Source: Paraglaciecola psychrophila 170
GTDB lineage: Bacteria; Pseudomonadota; Gammaproteobacteria; Enterobacterales; Alteromonadaceae
Length of the DNA: 64,000 nt
Assembly: GCF_000347635.1 (NCBI RefSeq)
Contig: NC_020514.1
Location: 1,178,001-1,242,000 of the forward strand
Direction of reading: 5' to 3'
In this document: positions 36,189 to 46,877 of the stretch, piece by piece
How positions within the stretch are numbered: the stretch's first letter is position 1
Layout: every line of letters begins with the position of its first letter
Position numbers and translations under genes: made by a program
Notes under the pieces: model-generated
The model's input: the letters and a program-made list of their open reading frames with translations, nothing else
Told to the model about the DNA's origin: nothing
Databases searched by the model: none

Positions 36189-37056
36189 ATGAACAAAATC
36201 AATATAGTAAACAAAAAAAGTATTTTAGCTTTGGCTTGAACAAGCACCTTTGTGTTGTCTGCATCAGTGAATGCAAATGCAGTGAGCTCTAGCGTTGTTG
36301 CAACGCAACGAGCGGCGCTAGAAGCCAATACTGATGGTCAAGGCTTTGGTCCTCAATCTCCTCGTGATATCGACCAAGATTATGGTTTGAATACGCGTCA
36401 TTTTTTCAATAGGGTCAAATCGTAGCCTGCTTAATTTATGTAACATCCATTTCCATAAAAATGCTGAGCACAGTGGTGGCCAGTTCACTACTCATGTGGG
36501 TAATGGCGATGGCAAAGGTTCAAACACTGGGTATATTTATGATGGCAAGCTTTCATCTGCACAGATGAAAGCTGTTAGTGGAAAAATCTGCGCCGCTAAA
36601 GGCGACACTTTACAATCAGGTGACACCATTGAAGTTCATTATGTATACTCTTCGGCGCAAATACAGCCGGGTCCAACTTTAGGGGCTTGTCTGGCTGAGA
36701 GTACAATGAATCTTGATCTTAGAGTTGAGGGGCAGGTTATGGTTCTTACGAATGATAATGATGCCCTAGATTTTAAAGACCTAGCAATGGTTGATCAAGT
36801 GAATGGTTATTACTAAGCCCCCAATGTGCCAAATAATATGGACGCGCCTGTTGAATATTTAGGTTCAACTACAGGACCGTCTTATGATGAGAAAGCTTCT
36901 CCGCTTCAGGTAAGTTGGAGTGTCAGACCTAAGGTTGCAGTGGTTGATATTAATTCATTTGGTAAGTGGTGTGATGATAATATATTTAAAGAAGATCATG
37001 CCCACGGTGTGCGTAACTTGGTAACTAACCCCAAGCTATTGTCATCAATCAACTAA
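36189..37056 (+). pseudogene. Delta-class carbonic anhydrase-like protein, multiply disrupted
   Basis: ATG 36189 opens a signal peptide interrupted by TGA at about 36237. GFGPQSPRDIDQDYGLNTRH follows. A one-base shift at the T6 run near 36401-36406 leads to LNLCNIHFHKNAEHSGGQFT, the metal-binding motif I associate with bacterial delta-type carbonic anhydrases. The frame from there reads GNGDGKGSN and QSGDTIEVHYVYSSAQIQPG, stops at TAA 36814-36816 after VNGYY, and resumes in the same frame as APNVPNNMDAPVEYLGST up to NPKLLSSIN. TAA probably replaced CAA. The intact protein would be a periplasmic carbonic anhydrase. Two stop substitutions plus a shift argue for real decay. Confidence 0.8.
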
Positions 37057-37076
37057 TTACCATTAATTTTGATGGA

Positions 37077-37763
37077 TTAGGCTTGGTTTAATAAGCTAAG
37101 CCTGTATCCATTGCCTCTTAATGTTTGGATGGTGATCTTAGGTTGGTCCTCCAGTTTGCGTCTTAAGCGGCTAATGTATACATCGAAAATATTTGTTTGG
37201 AGTTCGCTTTTAGTTTGCCAATCCCGACTTAAAATCCGCTCTCTAGATAATACTTTTTTTTGGTTTTCTGTTAGATAAACCAGTAATTCAAATTCTAGTT
37301 TGGTTAATGAAATCTCAGTTCCGTTTATTCTTGCAGTGCGTTCATCCATTGCCAATTCAAGAGAACCAATACCCAACGTGTTACGAGGAGATGGTGCAGA
37401 TTTATCTGCACGCCGACGAAGTGCGGCAATGCGCGCCAGTAACTCGTCGAAATCAAAGGGTTTACATAAATAATCATCCGCCCCTTTTTGTAATCCATTG
37501 ACCTGTTCGCTGACGTCGTCTAATGCGGTTAAAATCAATATCATGGGTGGGGAGGGCAGGGCTTTTATAGCCTCGACGATAGTTAAACTGTCTTCAGAGC
37601 CAAATAGTCTGTCAAGTACTACAATTTCAGGGGTGTTTTTGCTGATGTAAGGTAACACTTCGTGCAATTCACTTAGGGTCGAGCATTCATATCCTTCTGC
37701 CCTTAATCCACGTTCTAAAAAATTCAATAAGGGCCTTTCATCATCGGCTAACAAAATTGTCAT
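37077..37763 (-). CDS. OmpR/PhoB-family response regulator
   Basis: The 228-residue protein has an N-terminal receiver domain with acidic residues near position 7-9, phosphoacceptor D51 in EIVVLDRLF and K101 in YLCKPFDFDEL. The C-terminal winged helix is complete (SLTKLEFELLVYLTENQKKV, DVYISRLRRKLEDQPKITI, TLRGNGYRL). It is a typical DNA-binding regulator. Its start overlaps the histidine kinase gene by 4 bases, so it was the kinase's partner. That kinase is now broken, leaving an orphan. Candidate targets are the neighbouring OmpW and carbonic anhydrase genes, also broken. Confidence 0.94.
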   Translation of the reverse strand: MTILLADDERPLLNFLERGLRAEGYECSTLSELHEVLPYISKNTPEIVVLDRLFGSEDSLTIVEAIKALPSPPMILILTALDDVSEQVNGLQKGADDYLCKPFDFDELLARIAALRRRADKSAPSPRNTLGIGSLELAMDERTARINGTEISLTKLEFELLVYLTENQKKVLSRERILSRDWQTKSELQTNIFDVYISRLRRKLEDQPKITIQTLRGNGYRLSLLNQA

Positions 37764-39317
37764 TGGGTTTGTTCTATATGTAATGTAACTGAAAAAATAG
37801 AGCCTTCGCCTAGAACAGATTCTACCGTTATTTTTCCGCCATGGGCTTCTATAATTGCCTTGGCTACGGGTAAGCCTAATCCAAGTCCTTGATTATGTTT
37901 ACTGAAACGCACAAAGCGTTCAAATATATTTTCAATTTCAGTGGCTGAAATACCTTTACCTGAGTCTTTTATAGAAATGCTAATAAGGCTGTCACTCAGT
38001 TTCACACTCACTTCTACGGGTAAATCTGGGGGTGAGTACTTGATAGCGTTATCGAGCAAAATAGATAACACCTGTTGAATTCTCGGTGCATCGATAGACA
38101 CTACTGAAGTCTCAGATATTGAGTCTGTAGATAATGGAATATTGCGCTCATGATGAAGCCTTTGCCATTTTAGCACCTCTGTAAGTAACAGAGGTTTGAT
38201 TTTGGTGGCGCTAACTTCTAAATTAATTGGTTCATTTCTGCCCGGGTTTAGAGCAGTAAATCATCCACTAATCTGCTTAGGTTGACCGATTGTTCTAATA
38301 TAGCTGTCAATGTGGCTTGATAATCTTCCTCGCATGCAGATTTAAGCCTCAGTGTGACTTGTGCTTCTCCACGAATAATAGTCAATGGTGTTCTGAGTTC
38401 ATGGGATACATCGGCTATGAATTGGCGACGCCTAGAATCGATTTTTGTAAGTTTTAAGTTAGCATTAGTAAGCTCTCTGGTGCGCTGCTCTACTGTAAAC
38501 TCCAAGTGTTTTCTTGATTTCGTCTCATTCGCTTTATGCTATTGAAGTTGGGCTGCGAGTTGATTAATTGATTCCACAAGTTATTGGAATTCATAATCCA
38601 ATTTTTCTGAAATGGGTTGTTGATATTGTCCTGATGCAATGGCATTAGTTGTGTTTCTTATGAGTATCAGCGGTTGATAAAGCCGATTGAATAACCAGTA
38701 ACAGCCATAAATTATCAATGGTAAAGACAACGCACCAAGGCCAATCGTAAACCACACCATAACGGTATTAAGGGTATCAATTTTGGCATTTATCGCCGCA
38801 ACCACTCGACTTTGACGAGACACTGCCGAGTTTATCGCTTCCCTAAACTGGTCGTCGATAGTCACTTCTAGCAGGCTACGCAGCCTTTCTTGCTGATAAA
38901 GAGGAGCGGTATTCATACTTACTACTACTAGTTTAAACTCCTTAATAATTTCGTATAAGAGTTGCTCTAGCTCGTCGGTATCCTCAACACTACCTTGAGT
39001 AAAATCCACACCTAGCGCTTCACGCTGTTCTAACTCTAACCTTCTGATGTTGGTCAATGACTGCCCAATCAATGCCTGTTTCTTGCGGACATTGGCTTGA
39101 TTAGCATTTTGACCAAAATGACTTCGTCAGTCAGTTGTTTGAATAATCGATAGGAGATGCTTGAAAGCTGTTGGTGCTCAACCAGTAATGATTGTGCAAT
39201 GGTACTTTGTTTGAGGTTTTCTCGCGTAAGGTGTGCAGAAATCGCGGTACGGGTTAATGCTACAAGCAAAATGAATGCAGTGGTTAGTCCAAAGTAAAAA
39301 AGTTTTTGTTTGTACAT
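37760..39317 (-). pseudogene. Membrane sensor histidine kinase, multiply disrupted
   Basis: Four frame pieces form one kinase. Start at 39317: MYKQKLFYFGLTTAFILLVA (first helix), lost near 39120 by a one-base shift. The second piece (39072-38581) covers the sensor region and second helix (MVWFTIGLGALSLPLIIYGC) with a HAMP-like start. In-frame TAA (38581-38583) and TAG (about 38541) interrupt the linker, both consistent with CAA/CAG changes. The third piece holds the HisKA box FIADVSHELRTPLTIIRGEA, ended by a TAA at about 38248. A further shift near 38225 precedes the ATPase domain (RIQQVLSILLDNAIKYSPPD, KDSGKGIS, GLGLGLPVAKAIIEAHGG). Three stops and two shifts indicate a dead gene. Confidence 0.88.
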
Positions 39318-39439
39318 CTGTTGGTGGTCTCAATAGTTGTGAACTCTAAGCAAAAGTATTACAAATAAGAACATGACGATATATGTTTAGTTATAGACAA
39401 AAACATCATTGCCCTATGCAAGCGTCACCTTGGGACGGG

Positions 39440-41452
39440 TTATTTAGCTGAAAATGTATGCGTTAATGGACTGAGGTGGGTCTCAAATTTCTTCCATTGG
39501 TCTCTTGCGGAAGAATTAATGGGTTGGCGAACCTGCTCTGAGCTAGGGGTTTTTATAGTGCGTTTGGTTTTATAAAAGTGCAAACAAGATGATTCAAAGG
39601 GTAACTGGCAAAAATCTAATATGCGCCTAACCTGAGTCTCCAGATCGTCTATTACGTCTTCGTGCTGAACTTTTAAAACAAAGCCGGGTAATACTTCATC
39701 CCAATGTGCCATTAAAGATTGATAAGACTGGTAATAGTGAACGAGATTGTCTAAGTCATACGAAAATTCATGACCTTCAGCAAACAGTTGTTTATAACCA
39801 CTAAAACAACACGCAATGGGATCACGCCTAGCGTCAATTATTTTGGCATTGGGCAACATGGCTTTGATTAAGCCAATATGCATAAAGTTATTTGGCATCT
39901 TATCTATAAAAAAGGCAGCCCCTTGGCGATAGCATCGGGTGTCTTCAATAAATTGTTTACCAAAACGAGCAAAGTATTCATTGTCAATTTCATTAACAAC
40001 GTTTGGGTAACCGCTTTTACTTCCGCTTAATCTTGCTGCTACCCCCATCACATTGTGTAACTCCATAGTGCCATCTACTTGCGAGTGAGACGCGAGTATT
40101 TGTTCTAATAAAGTCGAACCAGCTCTAGGAAGCCCTACTATAAAAATGGGGGCAGGTGTTTGGTCGCCTACATCTTGGTGCATGCTGAAAAAATCTGTAT
40201 TGAACACCGCTTTTTGAGCTGTAACTTGTTCACTCATCTTGGATTGAGAATAATGACTGCTGTGGTTTTTTAAAGTATTACCATTTTGGTAATAACTAAA
40301 AGCTGTGTCGAATTGTTGGCGATCTTCATAGGCTTTCGCCAGCGCAAACTCAAGATGGATTTTGTCGTCTTGTTCAATATCGATTTTATCCAGTTGAGCC
40401 TGCATCAAGGCTAGTTCGTTATCGCTGAATCGATAGGTTTTAGTATTAGCCAAACTCCAATAGGCATCACCGAAGTCAGGGCGAATTTTGTAAGCTTGTT
40501 GATAAGCGGCTACTGCCTGTTCGATGTTACCGTTTGCTTTGTTAGCATGGCCAAGTAGCAGCTGTATACCGGGAAGTTCGTTACGCGCGTCATGTATGAC
40601 TTGTTGATAAAGTACGATAGCGGGTTCAACTTCACCTACTCCCACCATTGCGCTGGCTTTTGCTGCTAGATATTGGATATTATCAGGGTGTTTGTTGAGT
40701 AAAATTTCAGCCTGTTGTTTGGCTTGGCTAAATTTACCTAGTTTAGATAATAATTGTACAAACTCTGCTCTTGCGGCTTCATAGGTTGGGTGTATTTCAA
40801 TGCAACTCTCTAAGAGGAACTCGGCTTCATGATAGAGTTTTAATCTGATACCGATTTCAGCCAACAGCAGCATGGTTTCAGCATGATGTTTATGATTTTG
40901 TAAAAAACGTCGACAAACTTTATCAGCTATACCTAACTTTCCCTCATACATAAGATCTTGCGCGCCACGTATTTCAACTGGTAGTTGAGCAAGGTAATTG
41001 ATCCGTTGTGTGGCGAATGTGTGCGCTTCAGGATGGTTCAGCTCACTGTAAAGAGGCGCTAATTTTTGCCAACTGGATAACAATGCTGGATTAAGCTTAG
41101 TGGCTCTGGCAAACGCTGTTGCTGCGTTAGGCTTGTTGCCTGCGCTTAGTGATAGATAGCCATTTTCTTGATGGGCACGTGCGTGATTTGGTTCAGTTGC
41201 GATGAGTGTTTTGATTGTTTCAGTTGCTTCACCAATCAAGCCTTTAGTTCGCTGTGCAACAGCTAGAATATATAGTACATCAGCTTTTTCCTGGGTGTTT
41301 TCTTGAGTCTTTTCTACAGAGTCTTCTAGGTTTCTTAGTCCTTGCTTTGAAAGTGATATGGCGTTTTCAGTGTCGCCTGATTGAAGTGCACGTTTGATAT
41401 CGTCAATCTTAATGTGGTTTTTGGTGCTTTGTTTACTGACGTTTTCTGCCAC
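39440..41452 (-). CDS. TPR-repeat sulfotransferase
   Basis: The 670-residue protein has an N-terminal TPR array (about 15-400), for example EPNHARAHQENGYLSLSAGN and YQQAYKIRPDFGDAYWSLAN. The C-terminal sulfotransferase domain has the PAPS 5'-phosphosulfate loop in PIFIVGLPRAGSTLLEQILA and the 3'-phosphate region KIIDARRDPIACCFSGYKQL. There is no signal peptide. Such TPR-sulfotransferases are frequent in Alteromonadales beside TonB receptors, as here, and their acceptors are unknown. The TonB receptor lies upstream on the same strand, separated by a MITE-like element and a terminator, so they are not obviously cotranscribed. Confidence 0.93.
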   Translation of the reverse strand: MAENVSKQSTKNHIKIDDIKRALQSGDTENAISLSKQGLRNLEDSVEKTQENTQEKADVLYILAVAQRTKGLIGEATETIKTLIATEPNHARAHQENGYLSLSAGNKPNAATAFARATKLNPALLSSWQKLAPLYSELNHPEAHTFATQRINYLAQLPVEIRGAQDLMYEGKLGIADKVCRRFLQNHKHHAETMLLLAEIGIRLKLYHEAEFLLESCIEIHPTYEAARAEFVQLLSKLGKFSQAKQQAEILLNKHPDNIQYLAAKASAMVGVGEVEPAIVLYQQVIHDARNELPGIQLLLGHANKANGNIEQAVAAYQQAYKIRPDFGDAYWSLANTKTYRFSDNELALMQAQLDKIDIEQDDKIHLEFALAKAYEDRQQFDTAFSYYQNGNTLKNHSSHYSQSKMSEQVTAQKAVFNTDFFSMHQDVGDQTPAPIFIVGLPRAGSTLLEQILASHSQVDGTMELHNVMGVAARLSGSKSGYPNVVNEIDNEYFARFGKQFIEDTRCYRQGAAFFIDKMPNNFMHIGLIKAMLPNAKIIDARRDPIACCFSGYKQLFAEGHEFSYDLDNLVHYYQSYQSLMAHWDEVLPGFVLKVQHEDVIDDLETQVRRILDFCQLPFESSCLHFYKTKRTIKTPSSEQVRQPINSSARDQWKKFETHLSPLTHTFSAK

Positions 41453-41521
41453 GTGTTAACTCCAAATGATTTAATTCTATACTACGATCAAATTATGATT
41501 GCTGCCCAGATTTTTCCATAC

Positions 41522-41803
41522 TTATACCCATACCACCTCAAAATGCGCGTTTCAGAACGACTGGGGCGCTTCAATTCAAGGCGCGTCAATGACTGAATGT
41601 CGACCACCTTCTGAATTGGCGCAACGCAGAAGTGGAGTGCCCCAGTCGTTCCCTTTAGGGCGGGTTTTAAAGCGATTTATGTCGGGCGCCGAGCGCTGCG
41701 TTGGCCATTTTTGACTTAGATTACTAGGCCTACAAATGTCCGCCTTGCCTAAACCGCTTTAAATTCCCGCTGAATCCGTCATTTTGAGTTGGTATGGGTA
41801 TAA
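41522..41803. mobile_element. MITE-like element, 282 bp with 24-bp terminal inverted repeats
   Basis: Left end 41522-41545 begins TTATACCCATACCACCTCAA; right end 41780-41803 is its complement with one mismatch (A for C, from the left). The interior is GC-rich relative to surroundings, has inverted segments (ACGACTGGGGCGCTTCAATT versus GAAGTGGAGTGCCCCAGTCG) and no gene. The ends and interior look like a repeat family seen across Alteromonadales genomes (from memory). Chance frames at 41381-41714 inside it are not genes. Confidence 0.85.
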
Positions 41804-41804
41804 T

Positions 41805-41835
41805 AATAAAGGCAAGCTAAAAGCTTGCCTTTATT
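41805..41835 (-). terminator. Terminator of the TonB receptor gene
   Basis: AATAAAGGCAAGC (41805-41817), loop TAAAA, GCTTGCCTTTATT (41823-41835): a perfect 13-bp stem 19 bp beyond the receptor stop, with T-rich sequence following on the minus strand. Confidence 0.85.
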
Positions 41836-41853
41836 TACAACTAAATAACTATC

Positions 41854-44497
41854 TTAATAAAAATCGTAAGACAGTCTCAATCCTAATGTGCGAGGACGGT
41901 TAGTCACAACCTTTGGCGTAAATTGCTGAGTATCGATGTACAACACAGCACTTTCGTCAGTGAGGTTATCGATATAAAACTCGGCTTTCCAGTCGTCTTT
42001 GGTGATACCAACAGATACATTAGCAATCGCATAGCTTTCTTGAATGTAACGTCCACCTTGGAAAACATCGCCATTCGAGTCTTGGAATGAGGTGCCGTCG
42101 TATGTTGCCGCTTCATTTTGAATCGGTAAACCGGAGCCAGTACCATAGATCAATCGTGTCGCGTCTTCGGTCACATAGGCATCCATTGACATCCCGGCTA
42201 AACGATCACCTGTATAACTGACAGATGCATTGAAATAACCGTTGTAACCATCGTCAAGTTCGAAGTAATAACGTGCACGAATATTACCTGAAAACTCAGC
42301 TGAATAGGGTAGTCGTGCGCCTACTCCTGGCGCAATACCAGCTAGTTCAGCATTAACACGGGATAATTCTGTATCGAGCAAACTAAAGGCCGCGTTGATA
42401 ACTAAGTTGTCCGACGCTAACCACGTAATATCAGCGTCTATCCCTTTTATCTCGGCATCACCCACATTATCGGTAAATACTAAAAAGCTAATATTGGTTG
42501 GGTCATATCGTGACGTTTGTAGGTCAGTAATTTCAGAATAAAAAGCCGTGGCATTTACCCTTAAAATACCATCTAAAAAGTCACCTTTCATGCCTACCTC
42601 GAAGTTATCAAGGCTATCTGTAGTAGAGTAAACGGGTATTCTGAAACCATTAAATGCCCCACTTTGATTACTCGCAAGGTCACCACCTTGACGGTTGGTA
42701 ACCGGTGGTCTAAATCCTTCTGAGTAAGTCGTAAATAATAATATGTCGTCATTCATTTTGTAATCTAACGAGGCTTTAAAAATAGTATCGTCGACTGTTA
42801 ATGTGCCGCTATCATCTAATAAACTTACATCTAATTGACCGCTTGCAATGGCTGCTTGAAGAACTCCTGGACCATCACCACCTGTTGCTAGGTCTAATTC
42901 GGCAGGATCTTGAGTACCAAAGGCACGAATTCTACGGCTAACATCAGTGCTGGTTGTTGAGCCTTTAAAGGTGTCATCAATTTGATACCAACGTGCGCCC
43001 AAGGTAGCGGTTAGCTGATCGGTAAGATCGTATTCAACCTGACCAAATACTGCCACTTGTTCGATGGTGTGGGTCACATCGTTGACAAAACTGATGCCTG
43101 ACTCGAACGGTCCACCGTCAGAATTAATTCCTTCACTACCTGGAAGTACTCTTGCAAGTTCAGGGAACTTATCTGTACTGGCAATATTGAATTGGCCTAC
43201 GGTTCCAAGTTCTTGATCATCATAGAAAATACCCGCAGTCACACGCCACGCATTATCTACATCGGTGTTGAATCTAAGCTCGTGCGTTATACGCGAAGTA
43301 TCTGTATTTTCTTTATAATACTTAGTTGGGTCTAGGCAGACTTCATCTTCTGCTGCAACTGATGAACCGTACTGGCACACATAGAAGGCTGAATACAAAC
43401 CGCCGTTGGTATAACCGGTGTAATCGATAGTAGAGCTGATTTCACGGTCTAAATAACCACCAGTGTACACCACATCAAGCTTGTCTAAACGCCCTTTTAA
43501 AGTCCAAGTGGTGAGTCCGAACTCATCATCATTGTCTTCAGGTGTAAAACGGTTAACAGAGCTTTCACCCTCAAGGTTAGGGTCGTAAGAGAATACGCCT
43601 TCGGTTTCAAGAGACTGAGCGGTGTGCTGCACCAACAATGACCAATCGTTATTGATCAAATACGACATACCAAATCTAACACCTGCATATATAGCATCGT
43701 TGGTATCATCTTCTACTAACTTGCCATTTTCAGGTGAAATAATAGGAGTGTTTTGTGGGTCAGTTAAAACGCCACCGGATATTCTATCAATAACAACAGC
43801 GCTGCCAATGTAGCCGCCTTGGCCAGGTTTATTCAGGATATTGTCAATCCATCCACCTTGTTTGTCATTGTAAGCGACTACGCGTATTGCTAGTTCATCG
43901 GTAGGCGTAAAGTTCATAAAGCTTCAACGGAATTACTCATTTCGCCGCCTTTAGTACTACCAATATTCACATCCATGCCACCAGAAAACCAGAGTGATCA
44001 GGTTTTTTACTGATCATTCGCACTGTGCCTGACTGTGAACTTGCACCAAAGAGTGTGCCTTGTGGACCGGGCAATACTTCGATTCTTTCCATATCTGCAG
44101 CATAAACGTCTAAGTTTCTTCCTTGCATGGAAACGGGTTGTTCATCGAGATAAAACGCAACGGACGGTTGTAATGCCTGTACAGAGGACACTGAGATATT
44201 GGTTTGTGTAGTTGCTGCACCTCGGATATAAATCTCATTTTGACCGGGGCCTGTGCCTTGGAAAACAACATTTGGAAGAAATTCTACGTAATCACCAAAG
44301 CTTTCAACGCCTAGATTTTCTAGCGCCTCACCGTTTAACGCAGAAACAGATACAGGTATATCCTGTATTGATTCGGTTCTTTTAGTGGCGGTAACCTGAA
44401 TGGTTTCAATTTGTGCTTTTGCTGGCTTTTCTTGTGCTATTGCAGGGTTAAGTGCAAGTGCTGTTACGATGGCACAGCTAATTTTAGTCTTGTTCAT
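41854..44497 (-). pseudogene. TonB-dependent outer membrane receptor with two one-base frameshifts
   Basis: The N-terminal piece starts at ATG 44497 (MNKTKISCAIVTALALNPAI, signal peptide; an upstream start at 44563 is less likely). The TonB box region IETIQVTATKRTESIQDIPV and the plug domain follow to KKPDHSGF. There the frame breaks (about 43975); adding one T gives SGGMDVNIGSTKGGEMSNSV. A second loss near 43919 (GCTTTATG) precedes the barrel piece (MNFTPTDELAIRVVAYNDKQ) that runs to the C-terminal Tyr (LGLRLSYDFY). Restored, it has about 880 residues. Both lesions are one-base losses in T runs, so sequencing error is likely. Substrate unknown; the type is common for polymer or secondary-metabolite uptake. 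Confidence 0.88.
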
Positions 44498-44571
44498 ATG
44501 GTAAGAACCTTTGTGTCTTTTGCATGCACTGCCAAGGGATGATACTTTTATTTTTAGACCCAATGCTTACA

Positions 44572-44608
44572 ATAATTAATTCGAATGATTACGATAATTA
44601 ATTCGAAT
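44572..44608. promoter_or_regulatory. Two direct copies of ATAATTAATTCGAAT, 22 bp apart
   Basis: Identical 15-mers lie at 44572-44586 and 44594-44608, separated by one 22-bp period, about two DNA turns. Each contains the palindrome ATTCGAAT. They sit 75-111 bp upstream of the receptor ATG (44497), typical of paired operator sites. Confidence 0.6.
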
Positions 44609-44795
44609 ACGATTTTATTTCAATATGGCGTAGACCAACATAGCACACTCGCAAGCTTATTTCTAAAGTGATTCCTAGCAGCACCTAAAGATGAATACCA
44701 ATTAAATGCGTAGCATCCTAATTATATTGCGAGTTTAAAAGAACTATGGGATAGGGTATATTGAATATCAATAAACCGAATACAGGCTTGCATAA

Positions 44796-46763
44796 GTGGC
44801 TCTAACCCGAATAGATCAACACCTAAATCGCCCCGTTTTTTATCTTTCTTCATTATCAATTTTAGCTTTAGTTTTATTTGCATTGATAACGCCGCAAGCG
44901 GCGGATGTTTTTTTTACTAACTTACAAAGCGTTATCATTAAAAATGGTAGTTGGTTTTACGTGGTGTCGGTAGCGATCATTTTGCTCACCGTGTTATATG
45001 TCGGCTTTTCTAGCTTTGGGGAAATACGCCTTGGTCCAGATCACTGTAAACCTGACTTTTCCTTGCCTAGTTGGCTATCGATGTTATTTGCTGCGGGTAT
45101 GGGAATTGGGTTGATGTTCTTTGGTGTCGCCGAACCGGTAATGCATTTTTTATCACCCCCTACCGCAACGCAAGGCACAACAGAAGCGGTGCGAGAAGCG
45201 ATGAAAATGACCTTCTTTCATTGGGGATTACATGCTTGGGCAATCTATGCGGTAGTCGGTTTAATCTTAGCCTATTTTAGTTTTAGACTAAATTTACCCC
45301 TCACCTTACGCTCTGCTTTGTATCCTATGATTGGCGATCGCATTTATGGCTGGGCTGGCCATACAGTAGATATTCTTGCTGTGGTGAGCACTGTCTTCGG
45401 TATCGCTACCTCCCTAGGCTTGGGTGCAGCACAAATAAACTCTGGGCTAAGCTATTTGTTTGGCTTAGAAGAGTCCATACCTGTCCAAATTTATTTAATG
45501 ATCGGCATTATTGCTGTTGCCATTGTTTCAGTTGCCACTGGTTTAGATAAGGGTATTCGCCGCTTGTCAGAACTGAATATGATTTTGGCTATTGCATTAC
45601 TTTTATTCATTTTGATTTTAGGACCCACCGTGTTTTTGCTTGCCGCTTATGTACAAAATACTGGGGCGTACCTGTCTGATATTGTGCGTAATACGTTTAA
45701 TTTATTTGCCTACGATAAGACTGACTGGATTGGTGGTTGGACTATTTTTTATTGGGGCTGGTGGCTAGCTTGGGCACCTTTTGTTGGACTTTTTATTGCT
45801 CGAATTTCTCGTGGTAGAACTATCCGTGAATTTGTTATTGGTGTTTTGGTTATCCCCACTGCTTTTACGTTATTTTGGATGACAGTGTTCGGTAATTCTG
45901 CGATAGATCTTATTTATACTCAGGGTGTAGACAATTTGGGTGAGATGGTCAGTACAAATGCGCCTGTCGCGTTATTTGTATTTTTAGAAAACTTCCCATT
46001 TCAACAATTCTTAAGTGGTATTGCGACCTTGATGGTTGTGGTGTTCTTTGTGACATCATGCGATTCGGGGGCAATGGTGGTTGATATGCTCTGCTCGCAT
46101 GGCAGAAATGATACACCGATTTGGCAACGCATTTATTGGGCTGTAGGCGTAGGTCTTGTTGCGGCAATATTGCTGACCGCGGGTGGTCTAAATGCCCTGC
46201 AAACGATGACCATTGCGACAGCTTTACCTTTTTCCATTATTCTGCTGCTTTCTTTAGTGGGGCTTATAAAAGCGCTACGAATCGAAAACCATAAAAAGGC
46301 CAGTCTGGCGATGAACTTGCATCCACATCCTTCCACTACTGACAGTGGTTGGGAGCAACGATTATCGTCAATTATTCAATTTCCTAACAAAACAGCCGTT
46401 ACCCATTTTATTGATACAACAGCGCGACCAGCTTTGGATAAGGTCTGTCTAGAATTGGCTAAAAACCAAGTCGAGTCTGAGATAGTCAATGAATCAGGCA
46501 TGTTGAGTTTGAATGTTCAATACGGCAGTGAGCATTCATTTGTATTCGGCGTGAAGTGCGAAAAATACCGTCAACCTAGTTACTCGCCAGATAACGAGGA
46601 ATTTCAAGAAGGTAGTGACGACCATACTTATTATCGAGCTGAAGTGCATTTGGCCGAAGGTGGGCAAGATTACGATATTATGGGATGGTCGAAACAAGCC
46701 GTTATCAATGATGTGATTGACCAATATCATAAACATCAGCATTTTCTTCATCTATTGCGCTGA
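44796..46763 (+). CDS. BCCT-family (BetT-like) transporter
   Basis: The 655-residue protein starts at GTG 44796 and has about 12 membrane helices (residues 15-500) and a long C-terminal cytoplasmic tail (about 500-655), as in BetT-type choline transporters. Signature regions include FAAGMGIGLMFFGVAEPVMH, GLGAAQINSGLSYLFGL and FYWGWWLAWAPFVGLFIARI with the tryptophan-rich substrate site. It imports quaternary ammonium compounds or related osmolytes (betaine, choline, carnitine, perhaps DMSP) with sodium or protons. The exact substrate cannot be read. An aminotransferase follows 114 bp downstream. Confidence 0.94.
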   Translation: MALTRIDQHLNRPVFYLSSLSILALVLFALITPQAADVFFTNLQSVIIKNGSWFYVVSVAIILLTVLYVGFSSFGEIRLGPDHCKPDFSLPSWLSMLFAAGMGIGLMFFGVAEPVMHFLSPPTATQGTTEAVREAMKMTFFHWGLHAWAIYAVVGLILAYFSFRLNLPLTLRSALYPMIGDRIYGWAGHTVDILAVVSTVFGIATSLGLGAAQINSGLSYLFGLEESIPVQIYLMIGIIAVAIVSVATGLDKGIRRLSELNMILAIALLLFILILGPTVFLLAAYVQNTGAYLSDIVRNTFNLFAYDKTDWIGGWTIFYWGWWLAWAPFVGLFIARISRGRTIREFVIGVLVIPTAFTLFWMTVFGNSAIDLIYTQGVDNLGEMVSTNAPVALFVFLENFPFQQFLSGIATLMVVVFFVTSCDSGAMVVDMLCSHGRNDTPIWQRIYWAVGVGLVAAILLTAGGLNALQTMTIATALPFSIILLLSLVGLIKALRIENHKKASLAMNLHPHPSTTDSGWEQRLSSIIQFPNKTAVTHFIDTTARPALDKVCLELAKNQVESEIVNESGMLSLNVQYGSEHSFVFGVKCEKYRQPSYSPDNEEFQEGSDDHTYYRAEVHLAEGGQDYDIMGWSKQAVINDVIDQYHKHQHFLHLLR

Positions 46764-46877
46764 AATACGCGTCTATAACTTGAGCAATCTGCGGTAAAGT
46801 ATAGAAATACTTGCCGCTCATTGTTGGGTTTATTTTACCGGCAGTATTCACTCAATCCATTGAAATAAGGAATAAAT

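Noticed and set aside
41381..41714. Two 71-codon plus-strand frames
   Set aside because: They lie within the MITE-like repeat and the start of the sulfotransferase gene and encode nothing known.
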